A stretch of DNA of 64,000 nt from Fontisphaera persica (GCF_024832785.1 NZ_CP116615.1:496001-560000); one strand, 5' to 3'; shown: positions 27,195 through 36,230, counted from the first letter of the stretch. The notes: a model not told the origin generated them from the sequence alone. A program made the numbers and translations.

Positions 27195-30100
27195 TTATTG
27201 CACTCCTTCGAGTCGCATGGCCTGTTGCAGCATGGTCAACAATTGTTGCGGGCGTGGGTCTGGCTCGAAAGCCTTCACGGCACTGCCGGCAATGGCGGCC
27301 AGAACCTTGAGTTGGACTTCGCCGGCATAAGGATTGCGCGAGAGATATTCGCCCAACAAGGCGGCGCTGGCGGCCAAACGCATGGCGGGAGAGGCCTGCG
27401 CCAGCGGGGGGGGCTGCGGGGTGTAGGGCAAAATCCATTCCCGCTCCTCGTATTGACCGGTGGCCGGGACGCGATAGCGCACGCGCACCACGCCCAGGGG
27501 GCCGCTGCCTTGGGCGTTGACCTGAACCGCGTACATGGCGTTGCCAGCCTCGGCAGCGGCCAGCTCGGCGGCATCCACGGTATTGTCACGGAATTGTTCC
27601 TTGGTGAGCTGATGGCGCGCATAGCCTATTTGGCGGTAGGCGGTGACGCGGTAGGGATTGAACTCGACTTGAGTTTTGACATCGGCGGCGGCCACATTCA
27701 ATGCGCCGGCCAATTTTTCGGCAAACTCAGCCGCCGCCTGCTCGACCTCGTTGAGCAGCGCATAGCGGCCGTCTCCGTTGCGGGAGAGCACTTCCAGTAG
27801 GTCATCGTCCAAACCTTCCCAACCCACGCCGAAGCAGTCCAGCGCCACGCCTCGCTGGCGGTGTTGGATGACTTTTTGCCGGAGTATCTCGGGGTCCACG
27901 TCGCCCAGGTTGGCGGCGCCATCGGTGAGGAGGAGCACGCGATTGTTGGCGCTGGGATGAAAATGTTTCAGGGCGGTTTGGTAGGCCAGGTCCAGGCCGG
28001 CGCCGAGGTCCGTGCCGCCCTCGGGGTTGAGGCGCAGCACTTGTTGGATGGCCTCTTTCGCGCGCTGGCCAGGCTGGCCATCCACGCAGAGCTGGGCACG
28101 GCGGGCAAAGGCCACCACGCTAATCTTATCCTGGGGATGCAATTTGCCGGCCAGTACCTGCAAGGCCTGGCTCACGATGGCCACACGGTCCGGGCGGCCC
28201 ATGGAGCCGGAGTTGTCCACCAGCAGTACGAGGTTAAGCGGTTGCGCGGCCTGGCGGCCGAGGGCGGCGGTTTGGATGGAGAAACGCACCAAATCGCGCT
28301 GATGAGCGAAAGGATGACGAGCTATTTCCCAGTTGAAGGCAACCCGTGCGCCGGGGGCGGGAGCGGGGTCCCGGTAATTGAGGGCGTTAATGAACTCTTC
28401 GACGCGAATGGAATTGGGGTCAGGCCATTGGCCGGCCTGCAGGCTGGCGGCGGCGGTTTTGAAGGAAACATCACTGACGTTCAGTGAAAACGTGCTGAAG
28501 TTGACCACGCTGTTGGGCGCGGTTTGCACTTCCATGGGATGAATCAGCGGAGGCAGGGAAGCTCCGGCTTTGCGTTTGTCCAAGGTTTCTTCTCCGGCTG
28601 GTTGAATGGCAGCGACGGGTGGCGGGGGAGCCATCGGGACGGGCGTGGCTTTGGCTTCGGCGCCAGAGGCGGGCTTCTTGGCTGCTTCGAGGCGTTCCAA
28701 TAGGACTTCTTTTTCGGCTGTGGCGGCGGATTCTTCCAGTTTTCTGGCGGGAGTGGGAGTTGTGGGGGGGGGTGTCGCAGCACCAACACCACCGGCGGCG
28801 AACTTGAGGCCGCTGGGCTGGGGCATTTGGGCTGACTGACGGGCCAAGCGCTCCAATTCGCGGGTGCCGTCCTGTTCGGATAACCGTTTGAGTGTGGTTT
28901 CGCTGGCCGAGGGCGCCCTGTAATAAGAGCGGAATTCCTGAAGTTGCACCCCCGCGGACTCCGGTTCCTTGGGCAGGCGGCCTGCCGCCTCTGCCACATT
29001 GGCATTGAGGGTGAAGCCAAGGCTGGGAGATTCTTTCCAGAATTGCTCCGTTGCTTCTGTTTGGGACTTGCCCAAGTTGACTGTGCCGTAAGCAAAATTT
29101 TGTTGTGGGAGGTTGGTCACCCAATCCTCGCTCTGGACTGACTGACGTTGCAAATTATCCACGGAGTCAAAGGCCATGCCGATGTTGGCCGAGCCGTCGG
29201 CGCGTCCGTTGCCCAATGCCTGCCCGCCCGCCAAGCCCAGGCCGGTGAGTTGGGAAATGGGCGTTTCGGCTGGCGCTGCCGGGGTTGCTGCTGGCGGGCC
29301 AGCAAGGCGGTTGGCGGCGGCCAGACCATTGACACTTTCGTTTTTGGCGGCGTCTTTCAGGTCACGCGTTACTAGAGCGGGCGTGGATGGGCCAGGGGCA
29401 GGAGAGTTGACGGGGCGCCCCAACCTGCCTCCGAAACCCTCGTTTTCCCATGGAGAAACTGCATAGGTGTCGTGAAAAGTGGTGGGCGGGGGAGTGTTGA
29501 TGAAGGACTCGTCGGTCAACACCGCGAGTTTATCGCCCAGTGTTTTATTGCGGTCCATGTCACCTGGCTTTGCGGGAAGCGGCGCCTCTGCAGTGGCCGG
29601 CGGAAGATAGATATTTTGAGCGAAGCGAGCCGTGATGGGCGCGTCGGTTGGTGGAGCGGCGGTTTGAGATGCAACCGCGCCGGCAAGGGTGCGGCGACGT
29701 CCTTGCCATCCATCTGGCTGGGCACCCGGGCTGGGGGCGAAGGCATCGTCCTCCTTGCGGGATTCTTTAGCGAGCCTTTTCTCCAATTCGGCCATTTTTT
29801 GCCGATTCAGTTCAGCTACCCTGAGTGACCTTGCCTTGGCGGGGGCCAAGGCGGGCAACGTCAGTGACCATAGCAATGCCAGCAGGGCCACTACCGCAGC
29901 GAGTTTGATGGCCCAATGCCATGAGGGGCCGATGGGTTGGCGCATCCTGCTCCAAATGCCACGTGCGCGGGTGGAGCGGGTGGCTTCGGGGAGATTGGCT
30001 CGCCGGGCAGGGGCTGCTTGCGGGGGGGCAGGGGTTGGTGCGGAAGCCGGCGGGCTTTGCAACGCGGCCAGCAATGCGGCGCGGCGGGTGGGGGACAGTT

Positions 30101-30350
30101 TTGGGGTATTCGCAGGCGTCGCAGTCCCGGCTTGGGGAGTTGGTTGGTCGGTGGCGGACTTGGGACGCGCAACTTCGCGCAGCAATCCTACCGTTTTCTG
30201 CATGTCACGATAAAATGCCCCCAGTTCCGGGTCCTGCTCGATGAGACGCAGCAATTGCGCTTCTTCAAAGGGGCTGGCTTCGCCCAGCAGCAGGGCTACG
30301 ACGCGCGCCTCCAAGTCGGTGCGCGGGTCCATGGGCAATTCAGGTTTCAT
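27195..30350 (-). CDS. Transmembrane anti-sigma-like / YfbK-type von Willebrand A fusion protein
   Basis: The 1051-residue protein has three parts. Residues 1-60 are a small helical cytoplasmic domain ('EARVVALLLGEASPFEEAQL') like the N-termini of membrane anti-sigma factors, but without a zinc motif. One membrane segment lies at ~142-163 ('IKLAAVVALLALLWSLTL'). A long Ala/Pro-rich linker leads to a YfbK-like region: 'NFSTFSLNVSDVSFKTAA', a vWA domain (~705-880) with a complete MIDAS site ('DNSGSMG', 'GGTDLG', 'LTDGAAN'), and a DUF3520-like C-terminus ('VEFNPYRVTAYRQIGY'). The start overlaps the sigma factor stop by four bases. The layout suggests an anti-sigma factor that senses through a metal-dependent ligand-binding domain outside the membrane; this is inference. 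Confidence 0.85.
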   Translation of the reverse strand: MKPELPMDPRTDLEARVVALLLGEASPFEEAQLLRLIEQDPELGAFYRDMQKTVGLLREVARPKSATDQPTPQAGTATPANTPKLSPTRRAALLAALQSPPASAPTPAPPQAAPARRANLPEATRSTRARGIWSRMRQPIGPSWHWAIKLAAVVALLALLWSLTLPALAPAKARSLRVAELNRQKMAELEKRLAKESRKEDDAFAPSPGAQPDGWQGRRRTLAGAVASQTAAPPTDAPITARFAQNIYLPPATAEAPLPAKPGDMDRNKTLGDKLAVLTDESFINTPPPTTFHDTYAVSPWENEGFGGRLGRPVNSPAPGPSTPALVTRDLKDAAKNESVNGLAAANRLAGPPAATPAAPAETPISQLTGLGLAGGQALGNGRADGSANIGMAFDSVDNLQRQSVQSEDWVTNLPQQNFAYGTVNLGKSQTEATEQFWKESPSLGFTLNANVAEAAGRLPKEPESAGVQLQEFRSYYRAPSASETTLKRLSEQDGTRELERLARQSAQMPQPSGLKFAAGGVGAATPPPTTPTPARKLEESAATAEKEVLLERLEAAKKPASGAEAKATPVPMAPPPPVAAIQPAGEETLDKRKAGASLPPLIHPMEVQTAPNSVVNFSTFSLNVSDVSFKTAAASLQAGQWPDPNSIRVEEFINALNYRDPAPAPGARVAFNWEIARHPFAHQRDLVRFSIQTAALGRQAAQPLNLVLLVDNSGSMGRPDRVAIVSQALQVLAGKLHPQDKISVVAFARRAQLCVDGQPGQRAKEAIQQVLRLNPEGGTDLGAGLDLAYQTALKHFHPSANNRVLLLTDGAANLGDVDPEILRQKVIQHRQRGVALDCFGVGWEGLDDDLLEVLSRNGDGRYALLNEVEQAAAEFAEKLAGALNVAAADVKTQVEFNPYRVTAYRQIGYARHQLTKEQFRDNTVDAAELAAAEAGNAMYAVQVNAQGSGPLGVVRVRYRVPATGQYEEREWILPYTPQPPPLAQASPAMRLAASAALLGEYLSRNPYAGEVQLKVLAAIAGSAVKAFEPDPRPQQLLTMLQQAMRLEGVQ

Positions 30351-30889
30351 AGCACACCGGTTTGTTTGAGAGCGGACGCCAAATCTTTGAGGGCGTGGTG
30401 CAGGAGGTATCCCACATGCCCCACATTCAGATTCAGGCGCGCGCCGATTTCCTTGTAAGAAAGCCCCTCTTCAAATTTGAGCCGGAGCACCTCGCGTTGC
30501 CGCGCATTCAGGGTGGCCAGACAGAGGCGGGTTTGGCCAATGGCCTCCAGCCGAGCCAGGTGTTCGTCGGGCATGGGGGTGTCATCGGCCACATCCCATT
30601 CCGGGTCGTCTCCCCCGGCTGGTTGCAGCGGGGCCAGTTTTTGGGAAGCCCGCACATGGTTGACCGCCAGATTGTGTACCGTGCGGTACAGCCACGGAAC
30701 GGGCTGGCGGACCTGTGCATATTCGCGGTGCAATCGCATAAAAGCTTCCTGGACGACGTCTTCGGCGGCTCCGGCATCGCCGGTGAGCCGCTGGGCATAC
30801 AGGAGCAAGGCCGATTCTTTGGCCTCAAACAACGCCTGCAAAGTCTCCCCCGCCCCGGCGGCCGGGCTGCCTGTGGTGTTGTCCTGCAT
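30347..30889 (-). CDS. ECF-type RNA polymerase sigma factor
   Basis: A 180-residue sigma-70 family protein of the ECF type. Region 2 is clear ('YAQRLTGDAGAAEDVVQEAFMRL' split around 'AEDVVQEAF', then 'PVPWLYRTVHNLAVNHVRA'). Region 4 shows 'LNARQREVLRLKFEEGLSYK' and 'EIGARLNLNVGHVGYLLHHA', a classic helix-turn-helix. Its stop (30347-30349) overlaps the ATG of the anti-sigma/vWA gene, so the two products are probably made in balance. No standard sigma70 promoter was recognised in the 150-bp gap 30890-31039, which is compatible with self-regulation by the ECF factor. Confidence 0.93.
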   Translation of the reverse strand: MQDNTTGSPAAGAGETLQALFEAKESALLLYAQRLTGDAGAAEDVVQEAFMRLHREYAQVRQPVPWLYRTVHNLAVNHVRASQKLAPLQPAGGDDPEWDVADDTPMPDEHLARLEAIGQTRLCLATLNARQREVLRLKFEEGLSYKEIGARLNLNVGHVGYLLHHALKDLASALKQTGVL

Positions 30890-31039
30890 GGGCTCGTTAA
30901 CGCGTTTGCCAGCTATAGGTATGACAGGCCAATGGCCGTTTTATTAGCATAATTTTTGCCACAGTTGCATTGGACGGAAGAGAAAGGCGCTGGCTCCCAC
31001 TAAAAACAATCAAGAAAACCGGTCAAACCCTGCTTGTGA

Positions 31040-32593
31040 ATGACGGCTGACCGGTATAGACTGGCGGTTGTGAAAATCCGCGGCTGGGCATCGGCCTTGG
31101 TGTTGGGCTTTATTGGCTTTGGCGCGAGTCTGAGTGCGCTGGCCGCCGACTGGCCCACGTTGCACGGCAATCCCCAGCGTCATGGCTATTATGCGGAGTT
31201 TCCCGCCCATCCGTTGCGCCTGGTTTGGCGCAAGGAGCTGTACCGCGAGCTAACTGGCCCGCGGGCGGAGGTCATTGTGGGCGGCGGGTTGGCCTATATG
31301 GGCACTTATGCGGGAAATTTTTACGCATGGGACGCGGTCACCGGGGAAGAACGCTGGAAATTTCAGGCGGGCGGCCCGATTGGGCATTCGCCCATGTACG
31401 ACGCCGGGAAAGTTTATGTGGCCTCCATGGACCGGCGATTGTATGCCTTGGACGCCGCCAACGGACGTCGGTTGTGGGCGTTTGAAGCGGAGGAAGGATT
31501 TTGGAGCGCGCCACTGGTTCACCAAGGCAAAGTCTTTTGCGGCGCGCGGGATGGCTGGTTTTACGCGGTGAACGCTGCGGACGGCACGCTGGCGTGGAAA
31601 CAGCGCACGGGGGCGCCCATTCTGAACAGCCCCAGTCTGACCGAGGACGGCCAGCGGGTGGTGGTGGTGTCGGAGGATATGCATGTGTATTGCTGGCAGG
31701 TGGCCGATGGGCGGCTGGCGTGGCGCTCGCGCAAACTGGCGGGGCTGACGGCGCGCGATTATTTCCCGGTGGTGTTTCGCGGACTCATTTTTGTGACGAC
31801 TACGCCGGTCAAAGATTTTCACACCATCCTTGGGGAAAACGAGCAGATGCTGGTCCGGCGCGCGGGATTTGCCGGCAAGGATCCGCGATACATTCCGGGG
31901 ACGCCCGAGGACGTGGAGCGTGAACAGGCGTTTATCGTGGAGCATCTGCGGAAACATCCGGAGGAGCAGGTTTTTTACGCGCTGCGCGCCAGCGATGGCG
32001 AGGAAGCCTGGGTGGCGCCGATTTTATACACCGGCGGTCTGCATAACCCGCTCACGCCGCCCTGCGTGAATCCGGAGACTGGCGAAGTGTTCACGCAGTT
32101 GCGTTCGGCGTATGGCACCTGGGACGGTGGCGGCGAGGTGCGGTCCTACACCTGTTTTGGCAAAATCAATCTGGCCAATGGCCGGGTGACGTTGGTTCAG
32201 CATGGTTATCCTTCCCGCGAGGTGGGACGCCCGCCGGGGGCCAAGGACATGCCGTGGATGTGTTTCAATTACATTGGCGATGAGACGCAAACCTTGTCTT
32301 GCGCGCCGGGGCGGTTGTTCAGCAACCATCAAGGTTTCCTGGGCGAGCTGAACTTGCTCACGGGCATGGTTCGTAATTTTTACGGCAAGCGCGATACTTA
32401 TGGCGGCTTTTATGGGGCGGGCAACTTCGGGTGGGAGAATCAAGGGGGCTACGAAAAAGCCCGCGCTGCCGGCCAGCCTTATGGGCTGGTGAATGAATGG
32501 CACGGCCCGGCGCGGGCCATCGTGTCGGTGGCCGGGGGGCGCGTGTTTTTTCCGGTGGGTTCACAAGTGCTGTGTCTGGAGGCGACCCCATGA
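31040..32593 (+). CDS. Secreted PQQ-like beta-propeller protein
   Basis: The 517-residue protein has a signal-peptide-like segment (~residues 14-35, 'ASALVLGFIGFGASLSALAA'). Repeats of the PQQ/BamB type follow: 'NFYAWDAVTGEERWKF', 'RLYALDAANGRRLWAF', 'WFYAVNAADGTLAWKQ', 'HVYCWQVADGRLAWRS', which is characteristic of an eight-bladed propeller. No PQQ ligand residues or cytochrome motif were identified, so it is more likely a binding or scaffold protein than a dehydrogenase. A GTG at 31070 is a possible later start. It is translationally coupled (ATGA) to the next gene, suggesting a joint function. Confidence 0.85.
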   Translation: MTADRYRLAVVKIRGWASALVLGFIGFGASLSALAADWPTLHGNPQRHGYYAEFPAHPLRLVWRKELYRELTGPRAEVIVGGGLAYMGTYAGNFYAWDAVTGEERWKFQAGGPIGHSPMYDAGKVYVASMDRRLYALDAANGRRLWAFEAEEGFWSAPLVHQGKVFCGARDGWFYAVNAADGTLAWKQRTGAPILNSPSLTEDGQRVVVVSEDMHVYCWQVADGRLAWRSRKLAGLTARDYFPVVFRGLIFVTTTPVKDFHTILGENEQMLVRRAGFAGKDPRYIPGTPEDVEREQAFIVEHLRKHPEEQVFYALRASDGEEAWVAPILYTGGLHNPLTPPCVNPETGEVFTQLRSAYGTWDGGGEVRSYTCFGKINLANGRVTLVQHGYPSREVGRPPGAKDMPWMCFNYIGDETQTLSCAPGRLFSNHQGFLGELNLLTGMVRNFYGKRDTYGGFYGAGNFGWENQGGYEKARAAGQPYGLVNEWHGPARAIVSVAGGRVFFPVGSQVLCLEATP

Positions 32594-33810
32594 ACAAGGG
32601 CATGACGTGGCTGCTTATAGCGCTGGGGGTGCTCTGCACAGTGCCATGGCGGATGGCGGCGCAGAACATCGTCGAGGTCAACGGCCAGAATTTGACCCTG
32701 CCCCGCCTTGAACTGCAGGAAGCTGATTGGGAGCGTCTGGTGGGGGAAATCCCGGATTGGCCGTTGTCGGCTCCTGGCCATGCGGAAACCAGGCGGGTTG
32801 CCGCCAAACTCGAGGCGCATGTGTTGACATTCCTGGAAGGTTACCCCTGGCGTCCCATGCATCACACCCTGGGCATTAGCGGTTATGAAACTGCTTTTGG
32901 GCATCCCGATGAAATGTTTTACGCCCTGGCGCTGACCCTGCCGTATCTCAGTCAGCCCCTGGCTACGAGGGTGCGCGAGTTTGGCCGTGCCCAAATGGAG
33001 GCCGGCGTCCTGCCCTTTGCGGGGCGCGGCCCGGATTGGAGCAAGGGCCGTCCCAGAGAAGCTTACGAGGTCCCAGAGGGATACCGGGCGGGGGCGCCGG
33101 CCGCCGCACGCAGTCTTTTCGGCGTCTATAGTTTCTGGGTCTGGTGCCATGCCACTGGCGATGGCGGACTGGCTCGCCGTTTTTGGCCGCGAGTGAAGGA
33201 GGTGGTGACGCCCCTGCTCAAAAGCAATTACACCTTTGACCCGCTTAAACGCGATTATGAGAATGACGAAGCCGAGCAGCTCAACGGGCATTTGGCGGGG
33301 GCGTTGGGCTATGCGCGGCTGGCGCGCCTCAATGGCGATGAAGGCGCAATGCAGGCGGTGCGCCGGCGCGGGCTGCAATGGCTTCAATGGCGGGTGGATT
33401 TGGAGCGGTTAAACCCCAAAATCCTCGAAAAATCCACCCGCTCAGCCAGCAAAAGCCTGCATAACAACAAGCTGGCGCGGTACTGCGCCTTGACCCCGGA
33501 AATAGGCGCGGCTTTACGGCGTCACGCACAGCCGGTGGCTGCCCAACGGCTGGCGGCCTTTCGGTGGGAGCGCAACGGCTGGTGGATGGCCTTCGGTGAC
33601 CGTCTGGTGGGCGGGGAAAATTACACCAACCCACTCAACTTCTCGCGCTCTCTGTTCGCCGCGGCGATGTTTATTGAAGCGGTGCCGGCGGAAACCTTGG
33701 TGGGCTGGGTGGACATCCCGTGGTGTTCGGGCGATTATTATTTCATGGAAAAGTGCGCCCTGGTTTTATGGCAGGCAGGGGGAGGAAAGTGGAAACCCAT
33801 GGCTGAATAA
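32590..33810 (+). CDS. Secreted protein of unknown function, probably alpha-helical toroid
   Basis: Not recognised as a known family. The ATG at 32590 overlaps the stop of the PQQ-propeller gene and starts a signal peptide ('MTWLLIALGVLCTVPWRMAA'), giving 406 residues. The rest is Trp-, Tyr- and Arg-rich and mostly helical ('SLFGVYSFWVWCHATGD', 'EQLNGHLAGALGYARLARL', 'NFSRSLFAAAMFIEA'), with spacing reminiscent of (alpha/alpha)6 toroid enzymes such as polysaccharide lyases or unsaturated glucuronyl hydrolases. No catalytic motif could be fixed, so this remains a structural impression. Coupling to the propeller gene suggests the two act on the same extracellular substrate. Confidence 0.75.
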   Translation: MNKGMTWLLIALGVLCTVPWRMAAQNIVEVNGQNLTLPRLELQEADWERLVGEIPDWPLSAPGHAETRRVAAKLEAHVLTFLEGYPWRPMHHTLGISGYETAFGHPDEMFYALALTLPYLSQPLATRVREFGRAQMEAGVLPFAGRGPDWSKGRPREAYEVPEGYRAGAPAAARSLFGVYSFWVWCHATGDGGLARRFWPRVKEVVTPLLKSNYTFDPLKRDYENDEAEQLNGHLAGALGYARLARLNGDEGAMQAVRRRGLQWLQWRVDLERLNPKILEKSTRSASKSLHNNKLARYCALTPEIGAALRRHAQPVAAQRLAAFRWERNGWWMAFGDRLVGGENYTNPLNFSRSLFAAAMFIEAVPAETLVGWVDIPWCSGDYYFMEKCALVLWQAGGGKWKPMAE

Positions 33811-33876
33811 CTTTGCGCGGCAGGGCCCCCTTCAGGCTGGGAATGCTCCGTCATTCAGGCGACAAGCCCGAGGTGT

Positions 33877-33894
33877 TCGTAACAAGAATGTCAC
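33877..33894 (+). promoter_or_regulatory. Putative Pho box upstream of the porin gene
   Basis: Two seven-base direct repeats, TCGTAAC (33877-33883) and ATGTCAC (33888-33894), are separated by four bases, the arrangement bound by PhoB dimers. A -10-like TTTATT starts ten bases downstream (33905), as in E. coli pho promoters where the box replaces the -35. The same pattern lies before pstS. Identification rests on spacing, similarity and context. Confidence 0.6.
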
Positions 33895-33966
33895 GATTCT
33901 TTCGTTTATTTTTCCGGAAATATCCCTTATCAGCAGTCCGTAAAATGCGAATTTTTGAATCTATTT

Positions 33967-35322
33967 ATGATTAACAACCACTTCACCAAATGGTTCTGCA
34001 GGGGGCTTCTGGCTGGCTGTTTGTTAACGGCAACGGGGGTTTGGGGACAATCGGCCGACGCTCTGATTGATAAGCTATTGGAGAAGGGCATTTTGACGAA
34101 ACAGGAAGCCGAGCAACTACGGGAGGAGGCGGACAAAGATTTCCGGCGGGCCTACTCGGTGAAAAGCGGCCTGCCCGAATGGGTGACCTCGTTGCACTTC
34201 CACGGGGACGTGCGGGTGCGGTATGAAGGATTTCAAATGCCCAATAACCAGTCGGCGGCGGGGGCAACGACTGCGCTGGACAGGCATCGGTTTCGTTACC
34301 GCCTGCGTTTTGGCGCGGTGGCCGGTTTTTGGGACAACTTGCAGGCCGGCTTTCGGCTGACTTCAGGGGAGGCGGGCGCGACGGGCGGTGATCCCATTTC
34401 CGGCAACAGCACCTTTGGCAACAACGCCAGCAAAAAGTACGTTTACATTGATTTGGCTTATGGCAAGTGGACGGCAGTGAACAACCCGCAGTGGACCGTC
34501 AGTGTCACGGGCGGCAAGATGGAGAACCCCTTTGTCACCAGTGACATGGTGTTTGACAAGGATTACACCCCCGAAGGCGCGGCATTGCAGTTGCAACGGC
34601 GCTTTAATGATGTTCATACCCTGGCCCTCAATGGCGGCGGCTTCGTGTTAAATGAACTGGGCGGCGCCAGTCATGACAGCTACCTCGTGGGGGTGCAAAC
34701 TCGCTGGGAGGCTCAATGGAGTCTGCATTTTCAAACTTCCCTGGGGGTGTCGTGGTTTGGGGTAAGTGACGTGCAAAACCTGGCCAGCGGGCAGGTGTTC
34801 AATTCCAACCGGGGCAACACCCGCACGGCCGCCGGAGCGTTGGTGCATCATTACAATCCCGTTTATGTGGACTTCGCCGCGACCTACACCTTGGAAAAAT
34901 TCTGGCGTTACCCCAATCCCTTCCCCATCCGGGTCGAGCTGGATTATTTGCATAATCCGGCCGTACAGGATGAAAATTATGGATGGTCGGCGGGTTTTAC
35001 CCTGGGCAAGGCCGGGAAACGGGGTTTGTGGGAACTCAGCTACCGTTACAAGCACCTCGGGGCGGATGCTTTCTTTGAAGAACTGGTGGATTCTGATTTT
35101 GGCGGATTTTATGGGGTGGCTCCGGCGGGTGGCGCGGCCGGCTATGGGCCGGGCACCAATGTGCGCGGGCATATTGTGCGCCTGCAATATTCGCCCTTTG
35201 ATTCCACCACCATCGCCGTGAGCTATTTTCTCTGTGATTTGATTAATAGTTATGCGGCTCCGGGGGCGCGGGCCAGCTCGGAGGCGGGCCGGTTGCAGGT
35301 GGACGTCTCCTGGAAATTCTAA
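33967..35322 (+). CDS. Putative phosphate-starvation porin (Porin_5-like)
   Basis: A 451-residue outer-membrane porin. The start is taken as ATG 33967, with signal peptide 'CRGLLAGCLLTATGVWG'; a TTG at 33955 would add four residues. A short coiled-coil region ('LLEKGILTKQEAEQLREEAD') follows, as in bacterial porins with an N-terminal trimerising helix, and then alternating beta strands ('HFHGDVRVRYEGF', 'RHRFRYRLRFGAVAGF', 'WELSYRYKHLGA') to the typical C-terminal aromatic residue ('VDVSWKF'). The Pho-box-like site upstream and the pstS gene 47 bp downstream suggest it admits phosphate or phosphate esters. Substrate specificity is inferred from context. Confidence 0.85.
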   Translation: MINNHFTKWFCRGLLAGCLLTATGVWGQSADALIDKLLEKGILTKQEAEQLREEADKDFRRAYSVKSGLPEWVTSLHFHGDVRVRYEGFQMPNNQSAAGATTALDRHRFRYRLRFGAVAGFWDNLQAGFRLTSGEAGATGGDPISGNSTFGNNASKKYVYIDLAYGKWTAVNNPQWTVSVTGGKMENPFVTSDMVFDKDYTPEGAALQLQRRFNDVHTLALNGGGFVLNELGGASHDSYLVGVQTRWEAQWSLHFQTSLGVSWFGVSDVQNLASGQVFNSNRGNTRTAAGALVHHYNPVYVDFAATYTLEKFWRYPNPFPIRVELDYLHNPAVQDENYGWSAGFTLGKAGKRGLWELSYRYKHLGADAFFEELVDSDFGGFYGVAPAGGAAGYGPGTNVRGHIVRLQYSPFDSTTIAVSYFLCDLINSYAAPGARASSEAGRLQVDVSWKF

Positions 35323-35334
35323 CGTGAATGTAAC
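35317..35334 (+). promoter_or_regulatory. Putative Pho box upstream of pstS
   Basis: TTCTAAC (35317-35323), four bases, then ATGTAAC (35328-35334), repeating TAAC with an 11-base period. Aligned with the porin-gene box at 33877-33894, 13 of 18 positions agree. An AT-rich -10-like stretch (CATATT) starts about eight bases downstream. The site overlaps the last codons of the porin gene and ends 36 bases before the pstS start. Confidence 0.6.
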
Positions 35335-35369
35335 ACGGCCGCCATATTCATCTGGTAGTGTGAAGCAGC

Positions 35370-36230
35370 ATGAAGAATATGAAATACGCGCTCTTCGGAA
35401 TCGGTCTGGCGGCCGGTTTGTTAACTCTGGCCCCGGAAGCACAGGCGGGCAAGGTCACCGTCAAAGGTTCGGATACCATGGTCATCCTCGCTCAAAAATG
35501 GGCGGAGGTGTACATGTCGAAAAATCCGGGCACGCGGATACAAGTGACGGGTGGCGGTTCGGGCATTGGCCTGGCGGCCCTGCAAAATCAAACCACGGAC
35601 CTGGCCAACTCGTCGCGCAAGATTCGCGGCAAGGAAATCGAGGCCTGCCTGCGCAACTTCGGGCGGCGCCCCACCGAATACAAGGTGGCGCTCGATGGCA
35701 TCATGATTTTTGTGCACGAGAGCAATCCCATCAAAGAGCTGTCCCTTGAGCAATTGCAACGCATCTTCACCGGGAAGGTGCGGAATTGGAAGGAACTCGG
35801 GGGGCCGGATGCGCGGATCAATCTATACAGCCGCGAGAACAGCTCGGGCACGTACGAATTCTTCAAGGAGCATGTGCTGCTGGGCCGTGATTTTGCCGCC
35901 TCGGCGCAGACCATGCCGGGCACGGCCGCGGTGGTGGCGGCGGTGGCCAAGGATCGTTTTGCCATCGGCTATGGGGGAGCGGGTTACGGGGCCGGGGTGA
36001 AGCATCTGGCCATAAAGAAGGATGAAAACAGCCCGGCCATTGAACCCAACGAAGAGACGGTCGTAAATGGGACGTACCCCATCTGGCGTTTCCTCTACAT
36101 TTACGTCAACCCGGCCATTGATAAGGGGGAGGTGGCTGCGTATATCCGCTGGATTCGCAGTGACGAAGGGCAGAAGGTGGTCAAGGACATTGGCTTCTTC
36201 CCGCTCCCTGAAAAGATGCGCGGGGAATAA
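35370..36230 (+). CDS. pstS: Phosphate ABC transporter, phosphate-binding protein PstS
   Basis: PstS captures phosphate in the periplasm and delivers it to PstCA. Signal peptide 'MKYALFGIGLAAGLLTLAPEAQA' (residues ~4-26) is followed by 'VTVKGSDTMVILAQKWAE', 'GGGSGIGLAAL' and 'SRENSSGTYEFFKEHVL', the phosphate-cradle motifs of the family. The C-terminal half shows 'RFAIGYGGAGYG' and 'YPIWRFLYIYVNP'. The 286 residues match the short, PstS-like lineage. It is the first gene of pstSCAB-phoU-phoB-phoR, with a Pho-box-like sequence just upstream. Confidence 0.96.
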   Translation: MKNMKYALFGIGLAAGLLTLAPEAQAGKVTVKGSDTMVILAQKWAEVYMSKNPGTRIQVTGGGSGIGLAALQNQTTDLANSSRKIRGKEIEACLRNFGRRPTEYKVALDGIMIFVHESNPIKELSLEQLQRIFTGKVRNWKELGGPDARINLYSRENSSGTYEFFKEHVLLGRDFAASAQTMPGTAAVVAAVAKDRFAIGYGGAGYGAGVKHLAIKKDENSPAIEPNEETVVNGTYPIWRFLYIYVNPAIDKGEVAAYIRWIRSDEGQKVVKDIGFFPLPEKMRGE

